Source: Paralithodes platypus
Taxonomy: Eukaryota; Arthropoda; Malacostraca; Decapoda; Lithodidae
Length of the DNA: 64,000 bases
Direction of reading: 5' to 3'
Assembly (NCBI GenBank): GCA_032716605.1
Contig: CM064517.1
Span: forward strand, 19,040,100-19,104,099
Shown here: positions 52,335 through 62,749 of the stretch, in pieces
Layout: every line of letters begins with the position of its first letter
How positions within the stretch are numbered: the stretch's first letter is position 1
Made by a program: the position numbers and the translations under genes
The notes under the pieces: model-generated
What the model was told of the DNA's origin: nothing
What the model saw: the letters and a program-made list of their open reading frames with translations, nothing else
Databases searched by the model: none

Positions 52335-54614
52335 TTTACTAAACCTTCTTGCAGGGCACCAGTTTTCGTCTGCTTCCAGCTCCTGAGACACAGTCTTCCC
52401 TCCATTGCACTCACCAATACCTTGAGTTCCTGAGCCACAGTCTTCACCTATCTTGAACTCACCACTACCTTGGGGTTCCTGAGGCACAGTCTTAACCTAC
52501 ATTGAGCTCCCCTGTACCTTGAGGTTCCTGCGACGCGGTCTTAACCTACATTGAGCTCACCAATACCTTGAGTTCCTGAGACACAGTCTTCACCTACTTT
52601 GACCTCGCTCATACCTTGCGGTTCCTCAGGCACGGTCTTACCCTACATTGAGCTCCCCGATACCTTGAGGTTCCTGCGACACAGTCTTAACCTCCGTTGT
52701 GCTCACCAATCCCTTGGGATGTCTTTTTCCTTCCACCCTCCCCGGTGCCGCAGGTCTCTCGAAAGGGCTGTACTCAGCTCGCTCCGCCCTGGTGTGTGGA
52801 TGACTCCCCGCTCCAGGTCGGTCCTATGACTAGACACATTCTCTTATAAGACCGCTCCCTTTCTTCCTGCAATCTGCCTGACGTCCTTCAACGGTGTCTT
52901 TGGCTTTGCTGAGCGGGACCCTTTAGGCCTCTCCACTTCAGTTGGGAATGTTTTTATTACGGGCGTCTGGGCTAGGGCCTCACGGGGCCCGTTCCGCCCT
53001 AGGGTGGGCTCTATCCTCCTCTAGGTCGGGTCTATACTTTGCCTCTGTTCTTTCCCCACGGACGCTCCCACATCAGCTGTGATGCTAGGCCATTCAGTTG
53101 GGACGCTTGGATGTACATATCTGATGTTTTTACCCAGGGAGGCTCCCACGTCGGCTATCGTGCTAGACGATTCTTTTGGGACTCTTGGATGTTCCTGGCC
53201 TTTCACCTTTACTGGTCCTACAGGCCTCTGACGTTTGGCTACCCTACGCCCGCTCCTCCCTGGTGCGGCGACTCCGCTCTGGAGCGGAAGATACGCTCTG
53301 GAGCGGTGCCTGTCTTTTTATTTCCGTGGATGCTTCCACGTCAGCTGTCCTGCTAGACTATTCTGACGGACCTCTTGGATGTTTTCCCTTTCACCCTTCC
53401 TGATGCCTCAAGCCTCTCCCATCCGACTGCACTACATCTGCCCCGCCCTAGGGCGGAAATTCCCGCTCTTGGCCAGTTCTCTTCCATACTTCTCCTGACA
53501 CCATCCCGGTTCCTCACCTGTCCTATGCCGCTCTCCGCTCTGGAGCGGTGCTTACTTTCTGCTCCAGAGCGGGATTTCCGCCCCAGAGCGGAGCGGGCCG
53601 TTCGGGGCCCCCTCCACTCTGGGTCGATTCTCGGTGGACTTTGCCTTGCCTCTGGATGGGCCCTCAGTTGCAGTCATTCATCTTACTACTGTTGCAGTCA
53701 TTCATCTTACTACTGGCTCCGTCTCGCTCCCTTGCCTCCCTCGGCTAGGTTATTTATCTTCCTACTGGCACCATCTCGCTCCATTGCCTCCCTAGGCCTC
53801 CTGGGCCGCTCCTGCAGCGTGCAACGCTCTCCGCTCTGGTGCGCGGCTTCCATTCCGCTCCAGGGCGGCGAAGACCCTTCCTCCTACGTTCCGCTCCTGA
53901 GCGGATTTCCGCCCCGGTGCGGAGGGGACCATTCTGGCCCACTCCACTCTGGGTCGGTGCTAGGGTGCTTTGCTTTACCTCTGGATAGGGACTCAGTTGC
54001 AGTGGTTCACGGACTTCTCTTTTTTATCAGACTGTGCTCCCACTCTACTCTGATGGTAGAGTGGAGTAGAGGTGTCTTCTCCTCTTCAGTGCCTTCACCC
54101 TTTGGGTATTCTTATTATCCTCTTCAATTATAAGGCTTTCATGCCTCCTTCTGGGGATTTGCACCTGCCCCTTGGTCTTTTCTAGCCGGGGTTTTTCGGG
54201 GTTCTTGCTCTTGCTGGTTCGCCTGGTCTCTCCCTGACCCTCCACATGGGGGGTCACTCTTCACCCTCGCCTCGCACAGGGGGGGGGGGGGGATACTCAC
54301 TTTCATGAAAGGTGCTCCATTTTCGAGGTGTAGTGAGCACTTTTGTGCATCCTTCGGCCCTTGTGCCTGTTACTGTTCAGATTTCTTCCGGTATTTGTGC
54401 ACCCATGAATTATCCTCCTGTATAGCCCTCCGTTCGAAGGGTCCCCCCTTTTTCGTCCTTTCCTTCCTACACAAGGGAAGGGGGTAATCTCCTGTCACGG
54501 ATTTACCGGTTTTTCACTTTATTGTGCTTACACACACTTCCTGTGCTTCCTACATGGGACGGCAGCATCTTTTTCCTTTCCGATTGCAAGGAGGATATCA
54601 CTTCCTTCCTGCGC
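52335..54614 (+). other. DIRS-C second leader copy
   Basis: It mirrors the first leader: the tandem repeat, a block with CTCCAGGTCGGTCCTATG, and further palindromes (CCGCTCTGGAGCGG at 53274-53287 and 53535-53548, with variants to 53925). A CAGTCATTCATCTTACTACT direct repeat occurs twice near 53682-53722, and a 14-G run lies at 54279-54292. No coding sequence is supported. Confidence 0.7.
52380..52720 (+). repeat. 49-bp tandem repeat, about 7 units
   Basis: Units begin CCTGAGACACAGTCTTCACC and end near ACCTTGAGGTT, period about 49 bp with a few substitutions each. Degenerate units of the same repeat are found at 49325-49440 in the first leader, showing that the leader was duplicated. Confidence 0.85.
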
Positions 54615-54990
54615 ACACCATGGGTGTGTCCGTCCTGCCATGCCCGTTGGACGTAGAGAGTGTCCTCCCCTTATCTCCTACTACAGCCGCGATGGTTTTC
54701 ACCCTCGGAGGTATAGATCGTGGCTCGTGGATATTGTCCTTTGTGTCTCGTCCTCCTTACCCGGACACGGATGAGGCAAGGTCTCGCCTCTGCACTATGT
54801 AGTCGGGACTTGCTCTCTATGTCAAGGACCACTTCCATTGGATTCCACACTTCGTAAGACGGAGGGGTACGCGCCATGCGTCCCCTTACCTCTGCTGTCT
54901 CCGTGGCGCCAGGCCGCCTTTCCTCCTGTGCCTCGTTCGGGCGTCCTCGCGGTTTCCGTGGACGCCGAAACGACGGTGTGACGTCGCTCT
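54615..54990 (+). pseudogene. DIRS-C second gag start, decayed
   Basis: The sequence around CACACCATGGGTGTGTCCGT and onward aligns with 51100-51420 of the first gag copy (CGCGCCATGGGTGTGCCCAT). Corresponding segments encode remnants of the Cys/His region and the region before the FMDEGVRALL helix, but stops and indels leave no frame longer than about 90 codons. Confidence 0.6.
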
Positions 54991-55039
54991 CCTTCCCCAT
55001 ATCACCGACGATTCCCGACTCCTACGTCCGGTTCATGCC

Positions 55040-55460
55040 ATACATGTGGCTCTAGACGAGACTCAGGAGCCCGTCACACTGCATGCAACCTCCCTGCCCG
55101 GGCCTGCCGCCCTATGGGCAGATGCTCTGTCGAAAGGACAGAGCGCCCGGGTAGTATTGTATTCCCAACACACCATGTTCGACGACCTAGCGGCCTCCTG
55201 GAGTATTCCACAGGTGGCCTGGTTCGCCTCATGCGAGGCGACCGGGTTGCCTGTGTTCCTGTACCGCTGGATTCCTCCTCCGGCGGCGGTCCCGGTCGCG
55301 TTCAGCAAGGCCTGGCGCAGGTGGCGGTCGGTTTATGTGTGTTCCACCAACCGCCGCCCTTTTTGATGTGCAAAGTCCTCCACAGGCTGCGAGGGTACCA
55401 TTGCTTCGTTTGGTTGTCGCGCCCGTCCGGCCGGCCCAAGCCTGGTCCGCTCGGCTGAAG
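55040..55460 (+). pseudogene. DIRS-C RNase H end and methyltransferase-like remnant
   Basis: The frame 55046-55366 gives LHATSLPGPAALWADALSKG, FDDLAASWSIPQVAWFASCE and PVAFSKAWRRWRSVY, aligning with the ADALSR, VDLFAS and DAFxxDW blocks of DIRS-A and -B. A frameshift near 55360 leads to LMCKVLHRLRGYHCFVW. VDLFAS is changed to VAWFAS and the DxW block is altered. It joins directly to gag sequence upstream, so the RT has been deleted. Confidence 0.8.
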
Positions 55461-55559
55461 CGGTGGTACCCGAGTCCAGTTCCCCTAGCGATCTCCGCTT
55501 TCCACTTGGTATCGATTGGTGTCCTAGGGACCTCGTTAGCCTTCACATCGTGGATGTTG

Positions 55560-56560
55560 TGAGGCAGGGTGGATGCCTAAGTTTCGTCGATCTTTGAATG
55601 TCAAATCCTCTCCCCTGGATTAATTTTACATGGCAGACTTACGGATCTCACTGACACAGTTTTCCTTCTTGGTTACCTACCCATCACGGACGCGCCCGTC
55701 GGTGGCGTTCGTGTTTCACTACCTCCGTTGGTTAATATTGAGAAGCGTCCCAACATCTGCACCACTCTTACGAACCGCCTGTCGGCCATTCGGGTACCGT
55801 TTGAGGCTTTCACGGGGTTGGTCGTTCCTCCCTAGGACTTTGGTTCTTTTTGCGATCCTGCTTTATGCTTCGTCCGACGCCGCGTCAGCATCCTCCTCGG
55901 TGGTTTCTGGCGGGGGCTCTCACACTGCTCTCGTCTGCCTCTTACGCTCATTACCCCACGCCTGAACACTTCCGTGACGTGACATTGTTCTTTATGGCTT
56001 TGGCGACGGGTGAAGGAGTCCCCGGAGATGACTGCCAGGTCTAGGGACCGACATTCCTTACGTCGTTCTCCCGTCCTTGAGTCAGTTACTTTGGCTCCGT
56101 CTGTTAGTTTGGTTGCTACACCCGTACGCGACGCTCCCATTTTTAGGCTTTTCCTGTACCAGCTTTCCAACATGTTAGGGTTCATCATCCGTTATGCCCG
56201 GTTCCAACCCTGGATCCGTATGTGTACTCGCCCAGGCCAGTGTCGGAGTTGCCTTTACGGGTGGCGCCTACGACCAGTCGGAGACTAGGTCGACGTGGTG
56301 TAGGACTTCGCCTGTGTCGGTAGTTTCGGGCCAGTAAACCTTACGTTCTGGATGCAGCTCGTGTTGTCCGTTCGTACGCTGCTACGTTCAAGATTTTACA
56401 TAATCTTTCTCGACCGGACATTGCCGACACAGGGCTTTGGTCTTCCCCCACCACGTTTGTCTCCTCCTCTCTGGCCATGTCCACAGGCAGGCCGGGACGT
56501 CCTTGTAGTGCGTTGGGCCTGCGGGTTCACTCAGGGTCTACCTGCAGCGTTCCTTCTGTC
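55560..56560 (+). pseudogene. DIRS-C tyrosine recombinase remnant
   Basis: Fragments in several frames match DIRS-B: WQTYGSH-like core-binding sequence near 55632, VAFVFHYLRWLI, a LTLLSS...HFRDVTLFFMALATGEGV block near 55920-56020 where the catalytic GDRVSE is changed to GEGVPE (first Arg lost), SVTLAPSVSLVATPVRDAPI near 56085, and a terminal TGLWSS-like region near 56430. Numerous stops and indels are present, so it is non-functional. Confidence 0.7.
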
Positions 56561-56594
56561 TCTTATCCTTCTCCCTTCTTGTTCTTCTTTTATT

Positions 56595-56609
56595 GGGGGG
56601 GGGGGGGGG
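56595..56609 (+). other. Poly(G) tract after DIRS-C recombinase remnant
   Basis: Fifteen G just downstream of the recombinase homology; a second run of 17 G lies at 56875-56891. Confidence 0.85.
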
Positions 56610-57124
56610 TCATTGCACTATACCCATACTTGCACCTAAGTTAAAGGATTAATAACTAGGTTACGATTTTGATATAATTTCTCGTCTTAAAGTATACTAC
56701 GTTCTGTTGGTAAGTCTTGGCCTCATACAACTGAACTTTTCTCATATGGCTTTCAGTGCTGGTCACTGTCTATGCTCATGTCTTTTCTCGTCACCCTCTG
56801 TACGGTACTCCTCTTCGACGTATGTCAGTCTTTACTCATTCCATTATGGGTCTTCCTGCCTTCATCCAGAAGGAGGGGGGGGGGGGGGGGGCATCCTGGA
56901 CTTCATATTATTATGATGAAATGCAGCATTCTTTGTCTTCGGTTGGTTATCCCATGGCATACGACTTGACTGTACTTGACCTCTCTTGATATGCACCTGT
57001 CAGTACGCTCTTTCTATAAACTCTCTTGTTTAAGTCGGTCTTTCCATGGTCCTGATATTTCCTAAGGGCTAAAGTTTGTGTTTTCCGCTTGGATGTCCGC
57101 CTCCAATGTGGTACTCTAGCTCTA

Positions 57125-57230
57125 CGTTGGAACGTAGAGGCTACTACTAAATTGGGAGGTTTGACACCTCCCCAATACCAAAGAAGGAAAACCTTCTATT
57201 TGGTAGTAGCCTCGGAGTATCGAACGTCAT
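57125..57230 (+). other. DIRS-C internal complementary region
   Basis: GCTCTACGTTGGAACGTAGA ... ACTACTA is the complement of the left extremity. It joins ATTGGGAGGTTTGACACC ... GGTAGTAGCCTCGG, the complement of the right extremity. It contains GGTTTGAC (57158-57165) and AAAACCTTCTATTTGGTAGT (57188-57207). Confidence 0.85.
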
Positions 57231-57643
57231 AGTATCCCGCCCTCGCGCCGTACCCCTGCCCATCCAATCTTGTCTCTTGTAACTTGATACCGGGAATGCC
57301 CAATGAACCCTGTCGGGTAGTGGGGTGGATCCGTCAAGACGGCTGAAGGAGCCAGATAGGATGGCCTAAAATCCTGTAATTTTCTCTTCTTTCTCATCAA
57401 TATTTTCTTATTTTCCTTTTCAAATAGTGGCCTCCAAAGTATGTACAACGTACCTAGTAGAGAGAGTAAGGTGCTACTCTAGATGTTATCGTTTTATCGC
57501 GCTAGTGATTTCGATAATTGCCCGCTCTAGAGCGGAGCAGAATTATACGATAAGTATATAGCTCTACGTTGGATACTCCGAGGCTACTACCAAATAGAAG
57601 GTTTTCCTTCTTTGGTATTGGGGAGGTGTCAAACCTCCCAATA
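57231..57643 (+). repeat. DIRS-C right inverted terminal repeat and terminal hairpins
   Basis: The complement of the left repeat extends to about 57580. The extra terminal segment has two hairpins, AAAGAAGG-type (CCAAATAGAAGG...CCTTCTTTGG) and GGGAGGTGTC...ACCTCCC, as at the DIRS-B right end. Confidence 0.85.
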
Positions 57644-57645
57644 TT

Positions 57646-57990
57646 CACCTTCTAGATTCCTCTTTACATAACAATTTCCTCCATGTACTCCCTCGTATAC
57701 ATCTGGAGATGCTCCCACGTGACCATTCAGGTCCCCTCCCAGGATTGTTATTTCATTCTCCGAGACGCCGGAAATGACACTGACGGTGTCATTCCAGAAG
57801 TCCCCTTTTATCTCTTCCAGCCTGTGGGGCATATGCAGATATCACATTCAGAATTCTTTCACCAACTTTCAACTTCATAACAATCAGCCTTTCACTAACT
57901 CTCGTAATCTGAAGCACACTTTCCGCCCACTCTTCAGCCACCAGAACACCCACTCCTCCTTTCGCTTTATCAGCCTTAACCCCCTTCCAG
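57646..57990 (-). pseudogene. LINE endonuclease fragment (RTE-like)
   Basis: Minus-strand frames give CWKGVKADKAKGGVGVLVAE, RVSERLIVMKLKVGERILNV, ISAYAPQAG and ITILGGDLNGHVGA. These are the central motifs of an AP-like LINE endonuclease, with the catalytic GDLN, and are related to the RTE-Z endonuclease start at 45503. One frameshift separates the two halves. Confidence 0.8.
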
Positions 57991-58548
57991 CATATCCCAG
58001 GTCCCAGACCTCTCGGAGAGGTTATGGCCACAGCAGGCAGACACGCAGCGGAACCACACCACAAAGCTCGCCCACATTACTTCCAGGCATGACACTTCAC
58101 ATATACATCGGCTACCAAGGCCAGGCGCTTAATGGACAATTATCTAGTCCAACTGGCGGCCGACCCCTTCTCCCTACAACCGCGTTGTCACTCATCTATT
58201 CGCAAGCATTCTCCATTCATTCCTATTCATAACCATTTCTCTTGCCTGTTCTTCAGTCATCTACCTTCCAACGCTTTTATTACACCATCTCTCCATATCC
58301 TCCAAGGTCTTCCTCTCAATATATTTCCCCTTGTCCTCCCCTTGTATCCGACTCCTATATTCTCTTTGTAAGCCTTTTATCTCCCAATCGTTCAACATGT
58401 CCATACCAGCATAGCACCCATCTTTCCACTCTGGCCGATAAGGGTTCATGTTGTCCCACTCTCCTAAGTACCTCTTCAATCCTCAATCTGTCTCTACACG
58501 TTACTCCACACATAATCCTCAAGCAGCTCTTCTCCATATAGGCCTAAT
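57991..58548 (-). pseudogene. RTE-T LINE 3' fragment
   Basis: On the minus strand: EKSCLRIMCGVTCRDRLRIE, CWYGHVERLGDKRLTKRI and KYIERKTLEDMERWCNK, a C-terminal RTE ORF, followed by the family 3' landmark GTTGGACTAGATAATTGTCC (complement near 58132-58151). The boundary with the upstream endonuclease fragment is at about 57990, where homology to 62960-63010 begins. Confidence 0.75.
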
Positions 58549-58589
58549 CGAACTTCCTTTTCTCTCCATAAAACCGCATTATCACTCAT

Positions 58590-58715
58590 CAGTATCAGTA
58601 AACTGGCTCGGGTTGTCCCTCTTACAGGGAATAAGTCCTCTTGGGGGCATTCTGTGTATGGCCACCCTCATTAAGGGGAGAAAGGCGTCTGGCAATAGAT
58701 AGATAGATAGATCAC
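58590..58715 (+). mobile_element. RTE-like LINE 3' terminus with GATA tail
   Basis: GGCCACCCTCATTAAGGGGA ... GGCGTCTGGCAATAGATAGA resembles the 3' end of RTE-G (GTGGCCACCCCTTCGGGGAT ... GGCGTCAGGCAATAGATAG). It is a very short 5'-truncated copy. Confidence 0.65.
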
Positions 58716-58719
58716 TCAT

Positions 58720-59110
58720 CTATTTGCAAGAATTCTCCATTTATTCCTCTTCATTACCACTTCTCTTGCCTGTTCTTCAGTCATATCTCTATCTTCCAAC
58801 GCTTTTATCACACCATCTCCTCCAAGGTCTTTCTCTCAATCTATTTGCACATGTTTCCGACTCATATGTTCTCTTTGTAAGCCTTTCATCTCCCAATCGT
58901 TCAACATGTCCATATCAGCATAACACCCATCTTTCCACTTTGGCTGATAAGGGTGCTTGTTGTCCCACTCTCCTAAGTACTGTACCTCTTCGATCCTCAA
59001 TCTGTCTCTATGTGTTACTCCACACATACTCCTCAAGCAGCTCTTTTCCATCAAATCTAACTTTCTTTTCTCTTGTACATTAAGACCCTATGTCTCAGCC
59101 CCATACATCA
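58720..59110 (-). pseudogene. RTE-T LINE fragment
   Basis: A second, diverged copy of the segment at 57991-58548, in the same orientation (EKSCLRSMCGVTHRDRLRIE, WDNKHPYQPKWKDGCYADMD). Its frames are broken. Confidence 0.7.
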
Positions 59111-59159
59111 CTGATGGTACAGTTATCCCTCGATACATTGCTCTTGATGAAGGATTCAG

Positions 59160-59635
59160 TCGACGAAAGGTGAGTTGAATAAGGGTTTGATTAACTAGGG
59201 TTGAGCTTACCTGAGTTGACTTAACCAGAGTTGACTTAACCGGGGTTGAGCTTAGCGGGGTTGAGTTGATCGGATGTGAGTTGACTGGGGATGATTTAAC
59301 CATGGGTTGAGTTGATGTAGTTTTTAACGCTGTACACTCACTTGATTGACAGGGCTAGGGCGTGCCTTTGTTACAGGGACTTAACTGGACATGTGCCACG
59401 AATCGCTAGACTGAGCTGCCCAAACTCTTGATATCTACCAATGGCAAGGCCTGGGATCCAACCCTTCGATCAGCAACCAGATGCGCTACCGACCACGACA
59501 CGGCCCGTGGCATGGTCTAAGGGTTTAATTAACTACTGTAGAGTTAAGTTTACTGGGTTTGAGTTTACCGGGGTTGAGTTGACTGGAGTTGAATATACCG
59601 GGGTTGAGATTACCAGGGGTTGAATTGACATGGAA
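59160..59635. repeat. Minisatellite of about 18 bp with a SINE inside
   Basis: Imperfect units around ACCGGGGTTGAGTTGACT run from 59165 to 59315 and resume from 59518 to 59630. The SINE at 59320-59517 interrupts the array. Confidence 0.75.
59320..59517 (-). mobile_element. tRNA-derived SINE, copy 2
   Basis: Read on the minus strand: an A-box-like TGGTCGGTAGCGCATCTGG, then GATCGAAGGGTTGGATCCCA (B-box-like), then the same body as copy 1 (GGTAGATATCAAGAGTTTGG, GCCCTAGCCCTGTCAATCAA). Better preserved than the copy at 14140. Confidence 0.8.
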
Positions 59636-59676
59636 CCCTTACATACTGGAGATACACTTGGCCTCATCATACTTAC

Positions 59677-59847
59677 ATAGATACGCTTGGCCTCCTCAGC
59701 GAACCACTCAAGGAAGGATCCACCATAGTTGATCTCCCCTATAGACTCTGGAAGTGGCTTGCCAGCTTCAGCAGTCATCAGTAGAGCCAAGTCTTGCTTG
59801 TTGGCCTCCATCAGCTCAAACCAACGCCGCAGCAGTACCGATCGCTC
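59677..59847 (-). CDS. ALDH5A1: Succinate-semialdehyde dehydrogenase, one internal exon
   Basis: A 171-bp exon (57 codons, phase 0 at both ends) bounded on the minus strand by a T-rich tract ending CAG (59848-59850) and by a consensus donor, TAT then GTAAGT (59671-59676). It encodes [40 protein letters not shown] and [17 protein letters not shown]. This is the segment of the NAD(P)-aldehyde dehydrogenase fold just before the VLKQPxGV/TPWNFP region of ALDH5-type enzymes. In animals this mitochondrial enzyme oxidises succinate semialdehyde to succinate in GABA breakdown. I found no neighbouring exon in the window, so introns exceed several kilobases. Other ALDH5/GabD-like members cannot be excluded. 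The absence of stops and both good splice sites argue for a live gene. Confidence 0.85.
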
Positions 59848-59850
59848 CTG

Positions 59851-60239
59851 AAAAAAAAAATAATAATAATATATATACCGGTATATATAATAATCAGTTG
59901 TAGACTGAAGTTGGCAGTCAAATTTTACCTTTAACCCTTTAAAAAAGATGCCATTTAATACATATTCTACATACCAGTACCACCAAACGATTTCAGTCAG
60001 ATTAGGAAGGATGCTTAGAAATCACAAATCAGTGCTACATACGACAGCTATCTCAATTAAATAATTGACTAGAAGAGAGCCTTTCTAAACTGAACAAAAA
60101 TTGTCTGAGGTTGGTTAGAATAAAATTGTACTGTAATAAGTATCAATTGAAAAAGTTAACAGTTAATAAAAACTCACATGACACCCTGTCTTCCATGATT
60201 TCACCTAATATAGGTGACACATTTTTTTTTGGTTGACAC
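59851..60239. other. Intron sequence, nothing recognised
   Basis: AT-rich sequence upstream (minus sense) of the exon acceptor, with no frame or repeat matching elsewhere in the window. Confidence 0.5.
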
Positions 60240-60595
60240 AACCAGGTGAGATGGATGTGTGGGGCCAAACTGCAAGGTAGGATATCTAGTGAGGAGTTAA
60301 GGAGACGGTTAGGCATCAAGAGTATCAGTGATGAGATGCGTACTAGTAGGCTTGGATGATTCGGGCATGTGGAGAGGATACTGTAGGTTGGGTGAAAAAA
60401 TGCCAGTCTGTGAACGTGGGGGAAGTTGCACCGAAGGGAAGACCAAGAAAGATGTGGGAAGCGGACAAGTGAGGCAGCTCTGAATAGGGCTGCCTTGAGC
60501 ACCGCCATTAGGATATGAGACCGGAACTGCACTCTGTGTGGAGCACTCGGTCTTTAAATATATGTATGTATGTATGTATGCACAAACAGTTCAGT
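60240..60595 (+). pseudogene. RTE-Z LINE 3' fragment
   Basis: Matches the C-terminal region and the tail of the copies at 43126 and 1540: GGGCCAAACTGCAAGGTAGG, GGCATGTGGAGAGGATACTG, GGAGCACTCGGTCTTTAAAT, then (TATG)n. Stops and indels break the frame. Confidence 0.8.
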
Positions 60596-61414
60596 TTGTC
60601 ATTCCTTTCCTTCTTAATTCTTTGCGAGGCCAATAGGTTCCATTAATAAATTTGATTGGCTACTATCCTTCTTTTCAAATTCTTGGGATAGGCCAGTAGA
60701 TGCAGCTTAGGTCTTCTTCCACTTCCCCTATCTCTTCCTTCTGGAACTACCGAGAAATCTGGTGCAGATAAGCGATGAGGGAACACGCTATTGGATACTT
60801 CAGGTGGCTTTGCGCAAAGGGTGACTGCATAATTTGAATTTTGGAAACTTGGTACTGTTGCTGCAATTTACCCACAAACTCTCTCTCAGGTCTGCTATTA
60901 TTCCCCTGGTGTGTGGTAGGAATATGCTGGAAGGCCACAGGAGTGCCAAGGATCTGACGCGGCTGGTGCCGTCCGTCACTCTGCCGCCCTCACCTTATCT
61001 CTGTTGCTTTTTTACCCCTCAAGTCACGCTGGCTCTCACGCTGATTGGTCGAGCCACCCGGCCCGGGTGACAGGTGCCCAGATGGCTTCTTTGATCTTCT
61101 TTCTTCTGTTCTACGGCATTTCTTTCATCAAAATAGTATCCAGGCAACAAGTTTCCCTTATTTTTTGGCCACTTATGGGAGTAGGTGGCTTGCACCATGT
61201 GAGGAATGTTATCTTTGCCAGAATAAAGGAAGCGAGAAGAAAATAAATGTAATTGATGTGCCGCCAACCAATCCGCACACGGGAAAGGTGTTTGATCAGG
61301 TCGTTGCAGCACCTGCTTCTTCTCTCAAAATGCTGGTTTCTGATTGGTGGTTGGTTTGTCACCATATCTCATCTCACCTGGGTTGTGATTCTGATGATTT
61401 ATGGACGCTGTGTA
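60596..61414. other. Unassigned interval
   Basis: No gene, RNA or repeat recognised. A frame of 80 to 120 codons on either strand has no motif and no shared composition with the host exon. Presumably intron. Confidence 0.4.
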
Positions 61415-62660
61415 CATAGACGTGGTATATTGCGATTTTATGAAGGCCTTCGATAAGGTCCCACATAAAAGGTTAATAGAGAAAGTTAGAAGCTATAATA
61501 TAGGGGAGAAATGTGTGAAATGGATAGAAGCCTTCCTGAAAGATCGGAGACAGAGGGTACTGGTGAATGGAGTAGGCTCGGGGTGGAGGGAAATTACAAG
61601 TGGGGTACCTCAGGGATCTGTGTTGGGACCACTGCTGTTCGTTATATTTATCAACGACTTGCCTGAAGTTATAACTAATGGAAGTGAGGTATACCTGTAT
61701 GCGGATGACACTAAACTGTATAGAAGAGTGAGGAGTAAGGAAGATATGGGTTTGCTTCAAGATGTGGAGGGCATGAAGGGATGGTCTGAGCATTGGTTAC
61801 TGCCTTTTCATCCAAAAAAATGCAAGTACACGCGGATTGGGACCAGCAAGATAGACAAGGTAGGATACAGTATGTATGAAGCGATGGAGGAAGTGAGTGC
61901 AGAAAAGGATATAGGAGTAGTGATAGACAATAAGTTAAATTTCTCAGAACATTTAGCGGAAAAGATAAACAAAGCCAATAGAATTGTAGGGCTGATAAGG
62001 AGGACATTTGTGTCACTTGACGAAGAAATCTTCAGGAATCTATATACAGCGCTGGTTAGGCCGCACCTGGAATATGCAAACCAGGTGTGGGCTCCATATA
62101 TGGTAAAGGATATAGAAGCAGTGGAGAAAGTGCAGAGGAGAGCTAGCAAGCTGTACCAACGTTGAAGAACGCGGGCTATGAGCAGAGGTTGAGGACACTG
62201 GGGCTTCCGACACTGGCATATAGGAGAAAGAGAGGGGATATGATAGAGACTTTTAAGATAGTGTCAGGAAAGTACGATGAGGATGTGTGTGAAGGTATCT
62301 TCTTGATGCGGGAGGGAACAAGAACGAGAGGACACTCTAAGAAAATTTACAAAGAAAGAAATAGGCTTGAGAAGGCAAAGAACTCATTTTGTGATAGAGT
62401 GGTAAATGAGTGGAACGCACTGCCCCAGTATGTAGTCGATTCCGAATCAATAAGGGAGTTTGAAAGTAATCTTGATAAAGCATGGGGAAGACAAGATTTG
62501 AAGTTTGATTATAAAACAAAAATACAGAATAGTAAAAATGTTGCGTCTGCTACCGCCGCCGCCAACACCGTGAACGACCGCAGCAGTGCAAGTACTGGTA
62601 CTGAGCTGGATACACAGGCATAGTTTGCCTTTTTCCAGAGGATCTACTGTAAGAAACTGT
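61415..62660 (+). pseudogene. CR1-a LINE, 5'-truncated, better preserved copy
   Basis: Starts in the palm region ([19 protein letters not shown]) and continues [71 protein letters not shown], a single frameshift near 62153, then YEQRLRTLGLPTLAYRRKRG, EWNALPQYVVDSESI and a C-terminal Ala/Asn/Ser tail ending TGTELDTQA at 62623. The 3' tail repeats CTGTAAGAAA. It supplies the unoccupied YADD site for the MITE at 9760. Confidence 0.92.
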
Positions 62661-62749
62661 AAGAAAATATCAAATGCTGGTCATTGATTGGCTGCTGGCT
62701 TTAGTACCACAAATATTATAAATCATTATTTCCTCAAATATATTAATGT

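Larger units (their letters stand above)
48226..57643 (+). mobile_element. DIRS-C retrotransposon, degenerate and internally duplicated
   Basis: The left inverted repeat (48226-48525) is complementary to about 57280-57600, and an internal complementary region is at 57125-57230. The coding strand is plus. Order: leader with many CCGCTCTGGAGCGG palindromes, gag start (51090-52330), a second copy of the leader (52335-54600) and of the gag start (54615-54990), then a jump to the end of RNase H and the methyltransferase-like block (55040-55460) and a recombinase remnant (55560-56560). The RT core is absent. A CR1-c LINE interrupts the first leader. The element is inactive, with the recombinase catalytic Arg lost. 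Confidence 0.85.

Noticed and set aside
61004..61246. Possible small membrane protein frame in the 60.6-61.4 kb interval
   Set aside because: No start context, homology or splice structure; frames on both strands are equally long and motif-free.
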